Shown: positions 8,094 to 18,103, numbered from the stretch's first letter. The stretch is 64,000 nt of DNA from Pseudomonas sp. SORT22 (GCF_018417635.1 NZ_CP071007.1:792001-856000); one strand, 5' to 3'. The notes: generated by a model from the letters alone, not told the origin. Numbers and translations are program-made.

Positions 8094-8570
8094 ATGACCC
8101 TGAAGACCATCGAAGGTACCTTCATTGCCCCCAAAGGTCGCTATGCTTTGGTGGTTGGCCGCTTCAACAGCTTCGTCGTCGAAAGCCTGGTGAGCGGTGC
8201 CGTTGATGCCCTGGTTCGCCACGGTGTGAACGAAAGCGACATCACCATCATCCGTGCCCCGGGTGCCTTCGAAATCCCGCTGGTGGCACAGAAAGTCGCC
8301 CAGCAAAGCGAATATGCCGCGATCATCGCCCTGGGCGCCGTGATCCGTGGCGGTACCCCGCACTTCGAATACGTTGCGGGCGAATGCACCAAGGGCCTGG
8401 CCCAGGTGTCCATGGAGTTCGGCGTGCCGGTCTCCTTCGGTGTCCTGACCGTCGATTCGATCGAACAGGCCATTGAGCGTTCCGGCACCAAGGCCGGCAA
8501 CAAGGGCGCCGAAGCTGCCCTGTCCGCTCTGGAAATGGTCAGCCTGCTGGCGCAGTTGGAGGCCAAGTGA
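8094..8570 (+). CDS. ribH: 6,7-dimethyl-8-ribityllumazine synthase
   Basis: The 158-residue enzyme condenses the RibD product with the RibB four-carbon unit to give lumazine, and assembles into 60-mers or smaller shells. Diagnostic stretches are GRFNSFV near residue 23, the phosphate-binding turn PGAFEIPLV (about 59-67), [17 protein letters not shown] with the catalytic His (about 81-97), and [11 protein letters not shown]. Its TGA overlaps the GTG start of nusB, the standard ribH-nusB coupling of gamma-proteobacteria. Confidence 0.98.
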   Translation: MTLKTIEGTFIAPKGRYALVVGRFNSFVVESLVSGAVDALVRHGVNESDITIIRAPGAFEIPLVAQKVAQQSEYAAIIALGAVIRGGTPHFEYVAGECTKGLAQVSMEFGVPVSFGVLTVDSIEQAIERSGTKAGNKGAEAALSALEMVSLLAQLEAK

Positions 8571-9067
8571 TTAGCGACGAAAGCGATCGTTTCAACCCGC
8601 GCGATCCAAAACCTGCGGATGCTGGCAAGCCATCGAAAAGCGCCAAGCGTCGCGAAGCCCGTCAGCTCGCGACCCAGGCCCTGTATCAATGGCACATGGC
8701 CAAGCAGTCGCTGAACGAGATCGAAGCGCAGTTCCGGGTCGATAACGATTTCATCGATGTCGACGGCGCCTACTTCCGCGAAATCCTCCATGGGGTTCCG
8801 GCGAAGAAAGTCGAGATCGATGAAGCACTCAAGCCATGCCTGGACCTGGCCCTCGAAGAGCTCGATCCGGTTGAACTGGCGGTGCTGCGCCTGTCCACCT
8901 GGGAGTTCATGATGCGCGTCGATGTTCCGTACCGCGTCGTGATCAACGAAGGTGTGGAGCTGGCCAAAGTGTTTGGCGCCACCGACGGCCACAAGTTCGT
9001 CAACGGCGTGCTCGACAAGCTGGCACCACGCCTGCGTGAAGCCGAAGTCAAGGCGTTCAAGCGCTGA
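8567..9067 (+). CDS. nusB: Transcription antitermination factor NusB
   Basis: The 166-residue RNA-binding protein, with NusE/S10, loads on boxA RNA to prevent premature termination in rRNA operons. An Arg/Lys-rich start [16 protein letters not shown] (about residues 26-41) begins the conserved helical domain, and the C-terminus has [26 protein letters not shown]. The start is GTG overlapping the ribH stop (GTGA). A roughly 25-residue polar extension precedes the conserved domain, as in other Pseudomonas NusB. Confidence 0.97.
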   Translation: MISDESDRFNPRDPKPADAGKPSKSAKRREARQLATQALYQWHMAKQSLNEIEAQFRVDNDFIDVDGAYFREILHGVPAKKVEIDEALKPCLDLALEELDPVELAVLRLSTWEFMMRVDVPYRVVINEGVELAKVFGATDGHKFVNGVLDKLAPRLREAEVKAFKR

Positions 9068-9085
9068 TTCTGGCGCTCTGTGCCA

Positions 9086-10051
9086 ATGGGTGAGTTCGAG
9101 CTGATCCGTCATTACTTCGCCGCCGCGTCCTGTGCGCAAGGCGGCGAAGGTGTGGCCCTGGGCATTGGCGATGATTGCGCCTTGCTCAGCGTGCCAGCCG
9201 GCGAACAGCTGGCGATCTCCACCGATACGCTGGTGGCCGGGGTGCATTTCCCGGCTGTCTGCGACCCTTTTCTGCTCGGTCAGCGTTCGCTGGCCGTCGC
9301 TGCCAGTGACCTGGCTGCCATGGGCGCCACGCCCATCGGCTTTACCCTTGCCCTGACCCTGCCCGAGGTTCGCGCCGACTGGCTGCAGGCTTATGCCCGC
9401 GGTTTGAACCAGATGGCCGAAAGCTGCCAGCTGAGCCTGATCGGCGGCGACACCACACGTGGCCCGCTGAGCCTGACCATGACCGTGTTCGGCCGCGTAC
9501 CCGGCGGCCAGGCCCTGACCCGCAGCGGTGCCCGCGCCGGCGACCTGCTGTGCGTCGGCGGCGAACTGGGCAATGCCGCCGGCGCCTTGCCGCTGGTGCT
9601 CGGCGAGCGCGTGGCCGAGGCGGCCCAGGCCGAACCGCTGCTGGCCCATTACTGGTCGCCGCAACCGCAACTGGCGCTGGGCCAGGTGCTGCGCGGCAAG
9701 GCAACCTCGGCGCTGGATATCTCCGACGGCCTGCTCGCCGATTGCGGACATATCGCCAAGGCGTCGCAGGTGGCATTGCGGGTCGAGCTGGAGCGGCTAC
9801 CGTTGTCGGCGGCGCTGCTGGCCTTTTTCGGTCGCGCAGGCGCGCAACAGGCGGCATTGGCCGGCGGCGACGATTACGTCCTGGCCTTCACCTTGCCCGA
9901 AGCCGAGCTTGCACCGTTGCTGACGGCCGGCTGGCCGATCCATGTGGTCGGGCGGGTGAGTGCCGGCAGCGGCGTGCGCCTGCTTGATGGCAGTGGCCAG
10001 GACATCACCCCGCACACCCGGGGCTATCAACATTTTAAGGAGACACCGTGA
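9086..10051 (+). CDS. thiL: Thiamine-monophosphate kinase ThiL
   Basis: The 321-residue enzyme phosphorylates thiamine monophosphate to thiamine diphosphate. It belongs to the PurM/AIR-synthase fold. The N-terminus has GEFELIRHYF and the metal-binding GIGDDCALL (about residues 26-34), followed by STDTLVAGVHF, SDLAAMGATP and IGGDTTRGPLS. The ATG at 9086 is chosen. A GTG at 9080 would add two residues and neither has a clear ribosome-binding site. Its TGA overlaps the pgpA start, continuing the nusB-thiL-pgpA operon. Confidence 0.96.
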   Translation: MGEFELIRHYFAAASCAQGGEGVALGIGDDCALLSVPAGEQLAISTDTLVAGVHFPAVCDPFLLGQRSLAVAASDLAAMGATPIGFTLALTLPEVRADWLQAYARGLNQMAESCQLSLIGGDTTRGPLSLTMTVFGRVPGGQALTRSGARAGDLLCVGGELGNAAGALPLVLGERVAEAAQAEPLLAHYWSPQPQLALGQVLRGKATSALDISDGLLADCGHIAKASQVALRVELERLPLSAALLAFFGRAGAQQAALAGGDDYVLAFTLPEAELAPLLTAGWPIHVVGRVSAGSGVRLLDGSGQDITPHTRGYQHFKETP

Positions 10052-10551
10052 CCGATCACCCCAAACAGGTGCCTGCGGAGTTCGTTCCGCCGTCGGTCTG
10101 GCGCAATCCCTGGCATTTCCTGGCATTCGGCTTTGGCTCCGGAACCCTGCCCAAGGCGCCGGGAACCTGGGGCTCGCTGGTGGCTCTACCGTTTATCCCG
10201 TTGTGGCAGATGCTGCCCGATTGGGGCTACTGGCTGATGCTCGGGTTGACCATGCTGTTCGGCTTCTGGCTGTGCGGCAAGGTCGCGGATGACCTCAAGG
10301 TCCACGACCATGAGGGCATCGTCTGGGACGAAATGGTCGGCATGTGGATAACCCTGTGGCTGGTGCCGGAGGGCTGGATGTGGCTGCTGGCGGGCTTTTT
10401 GATGTTCCGTTTCTTCGACATCCTCAAGCCCTGGCCGATCCGCTGGATTGATCGTCATGTGCATGGCGGGGTCGGGATCATGCTCGACGATGTTCTGGCC
10501 GGGGTGTTTGCCTGGCTGGGCATGCAGGTTCTGGTATGGAGTTTCACCTAA
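10048..10551 (+). CDS. pgpA: Phosphatidylglycerophosphatase A
   Basis: The 167-residue inner-membrane phosphatase removes the phosphate of phosphatidylglycerophosphate to give phosphatidylglycerol. Signature regions are GFGSGTLPKAPGTWGSL (about 29-45) and HDHEGIVWDEMVGMW (about 88-102), which carry the conserved acidic residues. Several hydrophobic segments follow. It begins with GTG overlapping the thiL stop and preceded by AAGGAG. Confidence 0.96.
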   Translation: MTDHPKQVPAEFVPPSVWRNPWHFLAFGFGSGTLPKAPGTWGSLVALPFIPLWQMLPDWGYWLMLGLTMLFGFWLCGKVADDLKVHDHEGIVWDEMVGMWITLWLVPEGWMWLLAGFLMFRFFDILKPWPIRWIDRHVHGGVGIMLDDVLAGVFAWLGMQVLVWSFT

Positions 10552-10562
10552 GGAGCGGGGCG

Positions 10563-11315
10563 ATGACGGGATGGCGGCTGTTGCTGGTGTTGCTGGTCCT
10601 GGCGGCAGGTGTGGTCAAGGCGGCGGACGCGCCGTCGGCGACACCTGGCCAGGTTCGTCTGGTCAGTGAAGAGTGGCTCGACTACACCAACGCCGACGGC
10701 AGCGGCCTGGCCTGGGACGTGCTGCGCAAGGTGTTCGAGCCGGCCGGCGTCAAGGTTCGCACCCAGAGTGCGCCGTACAGCCGCGCGGTAGGCCTGGTCA
10801 AACGCGGTGAGGCCGATGCCTGGGTCGGTTCCTATCACGAAGAGAACGCCGACAACCTCTATCCGCGCTGGCATTTCGATATGGACCATATCTATGCCCT
10901 GGGCCTGGCCACCAGCCCTGTGCCGACCCAGCAGACCCTCGGCCAGTATCGCCTGGCCTGGGTGCGCGGCTATGACTACAAAAGCTATCTGCCCAATGTC
11001 GGTCACTTTCGCGAAATCCAGCGCCGCGAGGGGATCTTGCCGATGCTTGAACATGATCGCGTCGACTACTACATCGATGCCCTGACCGAAGTCGACTATG
11101 TGCTCGGCCAGGCCCCCGATCCCAAGCTGTTTCGCCGCAGCCACCTGGCGGAGCTGCCGCTGTACCTGGCCTTTGGCCGCACCGCCGAGGGCAAGGCGTT
11201 GCGTGCGCTGTTCGACCAGCGCATGGACAAGCTGGTGGCCAGTGGCGAGTTGCGGGCGATCTTCGAGCACTGGAAGCAGCCCTATCCGTTCGACGGCGAG
11301 GGCAAGCGGCCGTAG
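10563..11315 (+). CDS. Periplasmic solute-binding family 3-like protein
   Basis: A 250-residue secreted protein has the signal peptide MTGWRLLLVLLVLAAGVVKA. The mature part resembles bacterial extracellular solute-binding proteins of family 3: LVSEEWLDYTNADGSGLAWDVLRKVFEPAG, and a ligand-lobe stretch RAVGLVKRGEADAWVGSYHEE. No permease or ATPase gene is adjacent, so it may be an orphan sensor/binding protein or use a distant transporter. It starts 12 bases after pgpA behind AAGGAGCGGGG and probably belongs to the same transcript. The ligand is unknown. Confidence 0.85.
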   Translation: MTGWRLLLVLLVLAAGVVKAADAPSATPGQVRLVSEEWLDYTNADGSGLAWDVLRKVFEPAGVKVRTQSAPYSRAVGLVKRGEADAWVGSYHEENADNLYPRWHFDMDHIYALGLATSPVPTQQTLGQYRLAWVRGYDYKSYLPNVGHFREIQRREGILPMLEHDRVDYYIDALTEVDYVLGQAPDPKLFRRSHLAELPLYLAFGRTAEGKALRALFDQRMDKLVASGELRAIFEHWKQPYPFDGEGKRP

Positions 11316-11428
11316 CTGATATCGAACTTGTCGATCTGTTTGCCCAATAATTCAGCCTAAGCAGCGGCGCCACGCTGCTGATACAATCGGCCCACGTCAA
11401 TTTTCAAGTTACTGATCAGGAGCACAAC

Positions 11429-12046
11429 GTGCCCGTCGTTTTTGTTGCCGCTTCCAAGCTGCCTACCCCGTTTGCGACCTTCATCATGCATGGTTTTCTC
11501 GATGAAGCCACCGGCCGCGAGCACGTCGTCCTCAGCCTGGGTGATGTGGCTGACGGGCAGCCGGTGCTGGGGCGCCTGCATTCCGAATGCCTGACCGGCG
11601 ACGCCTTGTTCAGCCAGCGCTGCGACTGCGGTTCGCAACTCGAAGCGGCCCTGCAGGCGATCGCCCGCGAAGGCCGCGGCGTGCTGCTGTACCTGCGTCA
11701 GGAAGGCCGTGGCATTGGCCTGTTGAACAAGATCCGCGCCTACGAGCTGCAAGATGGCGGCGCCGACACCGTCGAAGCCAACGAACGCCTGGGCTTTGCC
11801 GCCGACCAGCGTGACTACGGCATGTGCCAGCCGATGCTCGAGCACCTGGGTGTCAAGTCGCTGCGGCTGATGACCAACAATCCGCGCAAGGTCAAGGCAC
11901 TGACCGGCATGGGCATTCCGGTTGCCGAGCGGGTGCCGCTGCACACCGGCCACAACCCGCATAACAAACACTACCTGGCGACCAAAGCCGGCAAGCTCGG
12001 CCACATGATGGGCAACGAGCACCAGGGCGAGGCCGGTCGGGCGTGA
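11429..12046 (+). CDS. ribA: GTP cyclohydrolase II
   Basis: The 205-residue enzyme opens the GTP imidazole ring, releasing formate and pyrophosphate, as the first committed step of riboflavin synthesis. It has the zinc ligands in [19 protein letters not shown] (about residues 51-69), the catalytic QEGRGIGL (about 92-99), and [15 protein letters not shown]. It starts with GTG after AGGAG. All catalytic residues missing from the RibBA C-terminal half are present here, so this is the functional enzyme. Its TGA overlaps the next gene start. Confidence 0.97.
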   Translation: MPVVFVAASKLPTPFATFIMHGFLDEATGREHVVLSLGDVADGQPVLGRLHSECLTGDALFSQRCDCGSQLEAALQAIAREGRGVLLYLRQEGRGIGLLNKIRAYELQDGGADTVEANERLGFAADQRDYGMCQPMLEHLGVKSLRLMTNNPRKVKALTGMGIPVAERVPLHTGHNPHNKHYLATKAGKLGHMMGNEHQGEAGRA

Positions 12047-12462
12047 CCCGCGCCCAGGTTCGCCGTCGCCTGGAGCTGGCCTGGTGGCAGTACCTGGCGG
12101 TGGCGCTGGCGCCGTTGCTGGTGTTTGCCTGGGCCTTCGGTGGCGTGCAGGCGTTGATTCCGATCCTGGCCATGCCGATGTTTATCGCCGGCGTGGCCTC
12201 GATGTTTCTCAGCCTGCCGCGCTTTGGCGCCTACAAGCACGGGCTGATCGCCACCCAGAAAGCCCTGAACAGCGACGATGAACCTGCGGCCTGGATCGAG
12301 CTGGCACGTATCCGCCGCCTGGGCATGTTGTTCGCCTGCCTGCCGGCCTGGGTCGCCGCGTTGTCGGTATTCGTTGGCCTTGAGGCGGTGCCGCAGATCC
12401 TCCTGGCAATCTCCAGCGTGGTCCTGCTCTACCTCTATCGCATTCCTCGCCAGCTCGGCTGA
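12043..12462 (+). CDS. Small inner-membrane protein, unknown function
   Basis: A 139-residue protein begins with GTG overlapping the ribA stop and ends overlapping the btuF ATG. It has four hydrophobic segments, including [55 protein letters not shown] and [14 protein letters not shown], arranged in pairs around a short polar stretch with [12 protein letters not shown] do not recognise a named family. Tight coupling with ribA and btuF suggests co-expression but does not reveal a role. Confidence 0.8.
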   Translation: MTRAQVRRRLELAWWQYLAVALAPLLVFAWAFGGVQALIPILAMPMFIAGVASMFLSLPRFGAYKHGLIATQKALNSDDEPAAWIELARIRRLGMLFACLPAWVAALSVFVGLEAVPQILLAISSVVLLYLYRIPRQLG

Positions 12463-13271
12463 TGCGTCGCTACCTGTGGCTGTTGCTGCTGGCCTTCGGT
12501 ATGCCGCTGGCCGCGGCGCCGCGGGTGGTCAGCCTGGCGCCCTCGATCACTGAAATCATCCTCGAGCTGCAAGCCGGCGACCTGCTGGTGGGCATGGCCG
12601 AGTGGCACGAACGGCCGACGCAGTTAAGCACCGTACCGTTGGTGGGCCGTTATGGCCAACTGGACATGGAGCGCCTGCTCAGCGTGCGCCCGGACCTGGT
12701 GCTGTACTGGCCGGGCAGCGTGCCGGCGGCCCAGCGCGACCAGCTCGAACGCCTGGGTATCCCGCTATACAGCGTCGATGTGCACGAGCTGGATGACCTG
12801 GTGTCGCAGGTGGACGAAATTGGCCTGCGGATCGGGCGCAAGGCGCAGGGCGGGCAGTTATCCACAGCCTTGCGCCAGCGCCTTGCCGCGTTGCGCCAGC
12901 AGTACCATCGCGAGCAGGCGCTGACGGTGTTCTACCAGGTCTGGGACAAGCCGCTGTATACGGTTGGTGGTTACCAGATCATCTCCGATGCGCTGAGTGT
13001 CTGCGGCGCGCGCAATGTGTTTGCCGACCTCCCCCAGCCGGCGCCGCAGGTCAACCTGGAGACCGTACTGGCGCGCAACCCGCAGGTGATCCTTGCCCCT
13101 GATCAGCTCCAGCTCGAGGCCTGGAAGGCCTGGCCGCACGTCGCTGCCGTGCGTGATGGCCTGTTGCTGCAGGTGCCGGACAAAGGCCTGGAGCGCCCCA
13201 GCGGGCAGATGATCGAAGCGACGGCCAAGCTGTGCGAACTGCTGCAGGCTAAAGCGCCGGTGTCCAGGTGA
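12462..13271 (+). CDS. btuF: Cobalamin-binding periplasmic protein BtuF
   Basis: The 269-residue protein has the signal peptide [19 protein letters not shown], then the class III substrate-binding fold: PRVVSLAPSITEIILEL, LLVGMAEWHERP, MERLLSVRPDLVLYW, and a long backbone helix. The second lobe has VFYQVWDKPLYTVGG and LARNPQVILAP. BtuF captures vitamin B12 in the periplasm for BtuCD. No btuC or btuD is in the window. It is coupled to the preceding membrane protein and its 3' end overlaps that of the convergent btuB by 23 bases. Confidence 0.9.
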   Translation: MRRYLWLLLLAFGMPLAAAPRVVSLAPSITEIILELQAGDLLVGMAEWHERPTQLSTVPLVGRYGQLDMERLLSVRPDLVLYWPGSVPAAQRDQLERLGIPLYSVDVHELDDLVSQVDEIGLRIGRKAQGGQLSTALRQRLAALRQQYHREQALTVFYQVWDKPLYTVGGYQIISDALSVCGARNVFADLPQPAPQVNLETVLARNPQVILAPDQLQLEAWKAWPHVAAVRDGLLLQVPDKGLERPSGQMIEATAKLCELLQAKAPVSR

Positions 13272-15099
13272 CGCCCAATAGCCAGGTGCGGCCTTCTTCG
13301 CGGTAATCGGCATAGCCTGCGCCGTAGCTGTACTGCGCACGGCTGTAGGTTTTATCCAGCAGGTTATCGGCTTTGAGCTCCAGGCGAACCTCGCGGCTCA
13401 GGTTCCAGCTGCTGCGCAAACCGAGCAGACCGTAGCCGCTGAGTGAGCGCTTGTTGTCGGCGTCGGCGTAACTGCTGCTGACTGCCTGCCAGCTGGCACC
13501 GAGGCCGAGGCGATCGAACTGGCGATCCAGGTCCAGGCTCAGGGTGCGGCGGGCGCGACGTTCGAGGGTGTGCCCGGAATCGCGGTCACGCGGGTCGATC
13601 AGTGCCAGGCCGAGGCTGCTCTGCCAGCCAAACCACTGCTGATGCAGACTGGCTTCGAAACCATTGATGCGTGCCGAGCCGACATTGTGTGGAATGAAGT
13701 TGGGGCCCAGGGAGATCGCATTGCGCAGGTCGGTGCGGTACAGCGAGGCCTCCAGCCGGGTGCTGTCGGTCAGTTGGCTGCGCCATTGCAGCTCGTAGCT
13801 CTTCGAGCGCTCGGGCTTGAGGTCGGGGTTGCTGAAGTCCGGGTAGTAAAGGTCGTTGAACGTCGGTGCGCGAAAGCCTTCGCTGTAGGACAGAAGCAGG
13901 TCGTTGTCGGCGTTGAGCGGCACGCCGAGACTGGCGCTCCAGCTGTTCTGGCTGCCGAATTGCTGGTTCTGGTCGCGGCGCACGCCGATTTCGGTGTTGA
14001 AGCTGTCGCCTTTGTAGCGATGCTGGACAAAAGCGGCGCGGTTCCAGCGGCTGTCTTCGTCAAAGGACGTGCTGCCATGCAGGCGATCCTGATACCAGTC
14101 GCCACCGAGCAACAGGTTGTTGCGCTCGTCGAAGCTAAGGTCATTCTGCCAGTTGATCGAGTCGCGGTAAGTGTTGAACTCGCTACCGCCCGGCTGCAGC
14201 GAGTCGCGCTTGGTATCGCGGTTCTCGCTGTGGCCCAGCTCCAGGCGTGAATGCCACATGTCACTGAGCTGTGCGTCGGCATAGGTGCCGAGGCTACTGA
14301 CGGTGAAATCGGTGTAGGGCTGGCTGTGGTCGCCAAACAGGTTGTCGTATTCGCTGCGTCCGCGGCTGTCGAGCAGATTCAGGCCCAGTTCCAGAGAGTC
14401 GCTGGCAACATGGCTGAGGTTCAGGCTCAGGCTCTTGTTTCTGTAGGCATCATGATCGCCGTTGGCCGGGAATGACTCGCGGGTAGCGTTGATGCCGTCG
14501 GTTTCGTCCAGACCTGCGGCGAGGTTGAAACGAGTGCGCTCGTCACCTGCGGACAGGCCGACATCGCGCTGCCAGGTCTTGTTGCTGCCACCGGCCAGGT
14601 GCAGACGCGGTTGCAGGCCGGGCTTGCTGGCGCGGCGGGTGAAGATCTGGATCACCCCGCCAATCGCATCGCTGCCATAGATCGCCGAGCGCGAACCGCG
14701 CAACACTTCGACCCGCTCGATCTGATCAATGTTGAGAAACTGCAGGCCGCTGTCGCCGGACGAGGTGTTGGCAATACGTACGCCATCGACCAGCACCAGG
14801 CTCTGGGCCGACTTGGTGCCGCGAATGAAAATGCCAGGCAAGCTGCCACGCCCGCCGGTGCGCGAGACCTGAACACCCGGCACCCGAGTCAGCAGATCAG
14901 TAACACTGGAAGGCTGCAGGCGGTCGATGTCGTCGCGGGTGAACACCGTATTGGCGGCGCTGGTTTGCGTGCGGTCTTCGACCTGGCGGTTGGCGCTGAT
15001 CAGCGTGTTGGGCAGCTTCAGGGCGCTTTCGCGGTCGATCGGGTCGGCCAGCAGGGTGGTTGGCAATAGCAGGAGGGGGGCAAGACGCAGAGATTTCAT
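13249..15099 (-). CDS. btuB: TonB-dependent vitamin B12 receptor BtuB
   Basis: The 616-residue outer-membrane receptor has signal peptide MKSLRLAPLLLLPTTLLA, a TonB-box-like segment LPNTLISANRQVE, a plug domain (about 40-150) with VTDLLTRVPGVQVSRTGG, IFIRGTKSAQSLVLVDGVRI and SRSAIYGSDAIGGVIQI, then a 22-strand barrel. The layout and plug motifs closely follow E. coli BtuB. The C-terminus LLGVTWTPAL ends with Leu rather than the usual Phe. It lies downstream of dxs on the same strand with a REP between, and no cobalamin-riboswitch-sized space precedes it. Confidence 0.9.
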   Translation of the reverse strand: MKSLRLAPLLLLPTTLLADPIDRESALKLPNTLISANRQVEDRTQTSAANTVFTRDDIDRLQPSSVTDLLTRVPGVQVSRTGGRGSLPGIFIRGTKSAQSLVLVDGVRIANTSSGDSGLQFLNIDQIERVEVLRGSRSAIYGSDAIGGVIQIFTRRASKPGLQPRLHLAGGSNKTWQRDVGLSAGDERTRFNLAAGLDETDGINATRESFPANGDHDAYRNKSLSLNLSHVASDSLELGLNLLDSRGRSEYDNLFGDHSQPYTDFTVSSLGTYADAQLSDMWHSRLELGHSENRDTKRDSLQPGGSEFNTYRDSINWQNDLSFDERNNLLLGGDWYQDRLHGSTSFDEDSRWNRAAFVQHRYKGDSFNTEIGVRRDQNQQFGSQNSWSASLGVPLNADNDLLLSYSEGFRAPTFNDLYYPDFSNPDLKPERSKSYELQWRSQLTDSTRLEASLYRTDLRNAISLGPNFIPHNVGSARINGFEASLHQQWFGWQSSLGLALIDPRDRDSGHTLERRARRTLSLDLDRQFDRLGLGASWQAVSSSYADADNKRSLSGYGLLGLRSSWNLSREVRLELKADNLLDKTYSRAQYSYGAGYADYREEGRTWLLGVTWTPAL

Positions 15100-15115
15100 G
15101 GGCAGTTCCATTGCT

Positions 15116-15170
15116 ATCGCGGGTCAAGCCCGCTCCCACAAAACCTGTAGGAGCGGGCTTGACCCGCGAT
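15116..15170. repeat. REP palindrome, copy 2
   Basis: Inverted repeat ATCGCGGGTCAAGCC ... GGCTTGACCCGCGAT between dxs and btuB. It differs from copy 1 by G-to-T in the left arm with the matching C-to-A in the right arm, so pairing is kept. It probably terminates or processes the dxs transcript before btuB. Confidence 0.9.
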
Positions 15171-15176
15171 GCGGTC

Positions 15177-17075
15177 TCAAAGACCGAGCAGTTGCATCCG
15201 CTGACGCACCGAAGCCTCGATGCCGGCGGCATCCAGGCCGCACTCGGCGAGCATCTGCGCAGGCTTGGCATGCTCGACATACACATCCGGCAGGCCCAGG
15301 TGCAGCACTGGCTTGAGCACCGCTTCGCGGGCGAGGAACTCGCTCACTGCCGCACCGGCGCCGCCCATGATGGCGTTCTCTTCGATGGTCACCAGCAGTT
15401 CGTGGCTACCGGCAATCTCGCGCACCAGGGCTTCATCCAGCGGTTTGACGAAACGCATGTCGACCACGGTGGCATCGATCTGCTCGGCAACCTTGAGGGC
15501 TTCGCTCAGTTGCACGCCGAATACCAGCAAGGCGACCTTGCTGCCCTGGCGGCGGACGATGCCCTTGCCGATTTCCAGTGGCTCGAGGTTGTTTTCGATG
15601 GTTGCGTTCGGGCCGCTGCCACGTGGGTAACGCACGGCGGCCGGGCCGTTGTACAGGTGGCCGGTGCTGAGCATCTTGCGCAGTTCGTTCTCGTCGCTCG
15701 GGGTCATCACCAGCATGCCGGGGATGCAGCGCAGGAACGACAGGTCGAAGCTGCCCGCGTGGGTCGGGCCGTCTTCGCCGACCAGGCCGGCGCGGTCGAT
15801 GGCGAACAGCACGTCGAGATTCTGCACCGCGACGTCATGGATCAACTGGTCGTAGGCGCGCTGAAGGAAGGTCGAATAGATCGCCACCACCGGCTTGGCG
15901 CCCTCGCAGGCCATGCCCGCGGCCAGGGTGACCGCGTGCTGCTCGGCAATCGCGACGTCGAAGTAGCGATCCGGGTAGCGCTCGCTGAAGGCCACCAGGT
16001 CGGAGCCTTCCTTCATGGCCGGGGTAATGCCGACCAGGCGCTGGTCAGCAGCCGCCATGTCGCACAGCCATTGGCCGAACACTGCGGAGTACTTCGGTCC
16101 GGCAGCCTGTTTCTGCGCGGCGGCGGGTTTGTCCACAGGTTCGAGCTTGGTGATCGCGTGGTAGCCGATCGGGTCGACCTCGGCCGGAGCGAAACCCTTG
16201 CCCTTTTTGGTGACCACGTGCAGGAACTGCGGGCCCTTGAGGTCCCGCATGTTGCGCAGGGTGGTGACCAGGGTCGGCAGGTCGTGGCCATCGATCGGGC
16301 CGATGTAGTTCCAGCCCAGCTCTTCGAACAGGGTGCCGGGTACCAGCATGCCCTTGGCGTACTCTTCGGTGCGGCGGGCGATTTCCCAGGCGCCGGGCAG
16401 GCGCGAGAGGACCTTCTTGCTGCCCTCGCGCATGCTCGAGTAGGTGCGGCTGGAAAGAATCTTGGCCAGGTAGTTGGACAGGCCACCGACATTGCGCGAA
16501 ATCGACATGTCGTTGTCGTTGAGGATCACCAGCATGTCGGCGTCGACTTCCTGGGCGTGGTTCAACGCCTCGAAGGCCATGCCGGCGGTCAGCGCGCCGT
16601 CACCGATCACGGCAATCGACTTGCGCGGATCGTTCTGCAGACGGGCGGCGATGGCCATGCCCAGGGCCGCACTGATCGAGGTGCTGGAGTGACCGACGCC
16701 AAAGGTGTCGTACTCGCTCTCGGCGCGGCGCGGGAAGGCGGCCAGGCCGTCCTTCTGGCGCAGGGTGTGCATGCGCTGGCGGCGACCGGTGAGGATCTTG
16801 TGCGGATAGGCCTGATGACCGACGTCCCACACCAGACGGTCGTCCGGGGTGTCGAAGACGTAGTGCAGGGCGATCGTCAGCTCAATGACGCCCAGGCCGG
16901 CACCGAAATGCCCGCCGGTCTGACCAACGGTATAGAGCAATTCCTGGCGCAACTCGTCGGCCAGGTTCTCCAGGTCGGCTTCAGCCAGGCGGCGCAGGCC
17001 GGCAGGCGTATCGGCACGGTCAAGCAGCGGCGTGACCGGGCGTTCGCGGGGGATCTCTTGAAACGTCGTGGGCAT
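15177..17075 (-). CDS. dxs: 1-deoxy-D-xylulose-5-phosphate synthase
   Basis: The 632-residue thiamine-diphosphate enzyme joins pyruvate and glyceraldehyde-3-phosphate in the first step of the MEP isoprenoid pathway. Visible motifs are [22 protein letters not shown], the catalytic-His region [16 protein letters not shown], the ThDP-binding [17 protein letters not shown] with [17 protein letters not shown], and the transketolase domain [15 protein letters not shown]. The start [13 protein letters not shown] at 17075 matches the family. It is upstream of btuB and downstream of ispA in the same direction, each separated by a REP. Confidence 0.98.
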   Translation of the reverse strand: MPTTFQEIPRERPVTPLLDRADTPAGLRRLAEADLENLADELRQELLYTVGQTGGHFGAGLGVIELTIALHYVFDTPDDRLVWDVGHQAYPHKILTGRRQRMHTLRQKDGLAAFPRRAESEYDTFGVGHSSTSISAALGMAIAARLQNDPRKSIAVIGDGALTAGMAFEALNHAQEVDADMLVILNDNDMSISRNVGGLSNYLAKILSSRTYSSMREGSKKVLSRLPGAWEIARRTEEYAKGMLVPGTLFEELGWNYIGPIDGHDLPTLVTTLRNMRDLKGPQFLHVVTKKGKGFAPAEVDPIGYHAITKLEPVDKPAAAQKQAAGPKYSAVFGQWLCDMAAADQRLVGITPAMKEGSDLVAFSERYPDRYFDVAIAEQHAVTLAAGMACEGAKPVVAIYSTFLQRAYDQLIHDVAVQNLDVLFAIDRAGLVGEDGPTHAGSFDLSFLRCIPGMLVMTPSDENELRKMLSTGHLYNGPAAVRYPRGSGPNATIENNLEPLEIGKGIVRRQGSKVALLVFGVQLSEALKVAEQIDATVVDMRFVKPLDEALVREIAGSHELLVTIEENAIMGGAGAAVSEFLAREAVLKPVLHLGLPDVYVEHAKPAQMLAECGLDAAGIEASVRQRMQLLGL

Positions 17076-17146
17076 CAGGCGAATCGTTATAGATATGAAG
17101 TGGCGGCAGTTTACCTTATTGCGGTGTTGGCTGCCCATTTGAGCTA

Positions 17147-17204
17147 ATCGCGGGGCAAGCCCGCTCCTACAGTGATCGCTGTGGGAGCGGGCTTGTCCCG
17201 CGAT
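17147..17204. repeat. REP palindrome, copy 3
   Basis: Imperfect inverted repeat ATCGCGGGGCAAGCCCGC ... GCGGGCTTGTCCCGCGAT lying between ispA and dxs on the minus strand. Arms differ at a few positions (TCCTACAG versus CTGTGGGA side), so it is a more diverged copy than copies 1 and 2. Confidence 0.88.
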
Positions 17205-17215
17205 ACCCGCGCTGC

Positions 17216-18103
17216 TTAGTTACGGCGCTCGACGATGTACCGCGCAAGTTCGCGCAGCGGCTCGGCTGCCGCGTCAAACGGACGCAGGGCATGCAGGGCC
17301 TGGTCGCGCAGTTCCAGGGCATAGGCCTTGGCTGCTTCGAGGCCGAGCAGGGCCGGGTAGGTCGGCTTGTCGCGGGCGATGTCGGCGCCCTGGCGCTTGC
17401 CCAGGGTGGCGGTGTCGCTCTCGACGTCGAGGATATCGTCCTGAACCTGGAAGGCCAGGCCGATGGCCTGTGCATAGGTTTGCAGGGCCTTGAGCTGGGT
17501 CTGGTCGGCGCGGGCGCTGGCCAGGGCGCCGAGCCTGACGCTGGCTTCGATCAGCGCGCCGGTCTTGTGCCGGTGCATGAACTCCAGCGCCGTCTGGTCG
17601 AGCTTGAGGCCCACCGAGCCCAGGTCGATGGCCTGGCCGCCGACCATGCCAGCAGGCCCTGCAGCCAGCGCCAGGGTCTGGACCATGGCCAGGCGGATGC
17701 TGTCTTGCTGCGGGCTCAATTGCGGGTCGAGCAGGGCGCTGAAGGCCAGGCTCTGCAAACCGTCGCCAGCGAGGATCGCGCAGGCTTCATCGAAGGCCTT
17801 GTGGGTGGTCGGCTGGCCGCGGCGCAGGTCGTCATCGTCCATCGCCGGCAGGTCGTCGTGCACCAGCGAGTAGGCGTGAATCAATTCGACCGCGCAGGCC
17901 GCGCCGTTGGCCTGCTCCGGTGCAGCACCGAGGGCCTGGCAGGCGGCATAGGCGAGCAGCGGGCGTACCCGTTTGCCGCCATTCATGACGCTGTAGCGCA
18001 TGGCCTCATAGAGGCGGCTGAGCTCAACCGAGGGGGCGATGAACAGGTGTTCGAGGGCGGCGTCGACCCGCGCCTGGCAACTGGCCTGGTAGGCGGCGAT
18101 CAT
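17216..18103 (-). CDS. ispA: Farnesyl diphosphate synthase (polyprenyl synthetase)
   Basis: The 295-residue enzyme elongates DMAPP/GPP with IPP to farnesyl diphosphate for quinone, heme O and undecaprenyl synthesis. It contains the first aspartate-rich motif [22 protein letters not shown] (about residues 80-101), [13 protein letters not shown], and the second motif [19 protein letters not shown] (about 220-238). Its ATG overlaps the stop of xseB by four bases. xseB-ispA-dxs is the usual gamma-proteobacterial order. Confidence 0.97.
   Translation of the reverse strand: MIAAYQASCQARVDAALEHLFIAPSVELSRLYEAMRYSVMNGGKRVRPLLAYAACQALGAAPEQANGAACAVELIHAYSLVHDDLPAMDDDDLRRGQPTTHKAFDEACAILAGDGLQSLAFSALLDPQLSPQQDSIRLAMVQTLALAAGPAGMVGGQAIDLGSVGLKLDQTALEFMHRHKTGALIEASVRLGALASARADQTQLKALQTYAQAIGLAFQVQDDILDVESDTATLGKRQGADIARDKPTYPALLGLEAAKAYALELRDQALHALRPFDAAAEPLRELARYIVERRN

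Noticed and set aside
5104..8094. A 996-codon open frame antisense to ribD-ribC-ribBA
   Set aside because: It is rich in His, Gln, Gly, Ala and Val with no domain and mirrors highly conserved genes on the plus strand. High GC content creates such antisense shadows.
15100..15176. Cobalamin riboswitch upstream of btuB
   Set aside because: Only a REP palindrome fits in this gap; there is no B12-box-like sequence.
15060..17147. A 695-codon plus-strand frame across dxs
   Set aside because: Antisense shadow of dxs; composition and lack of any motif argue against a gene.
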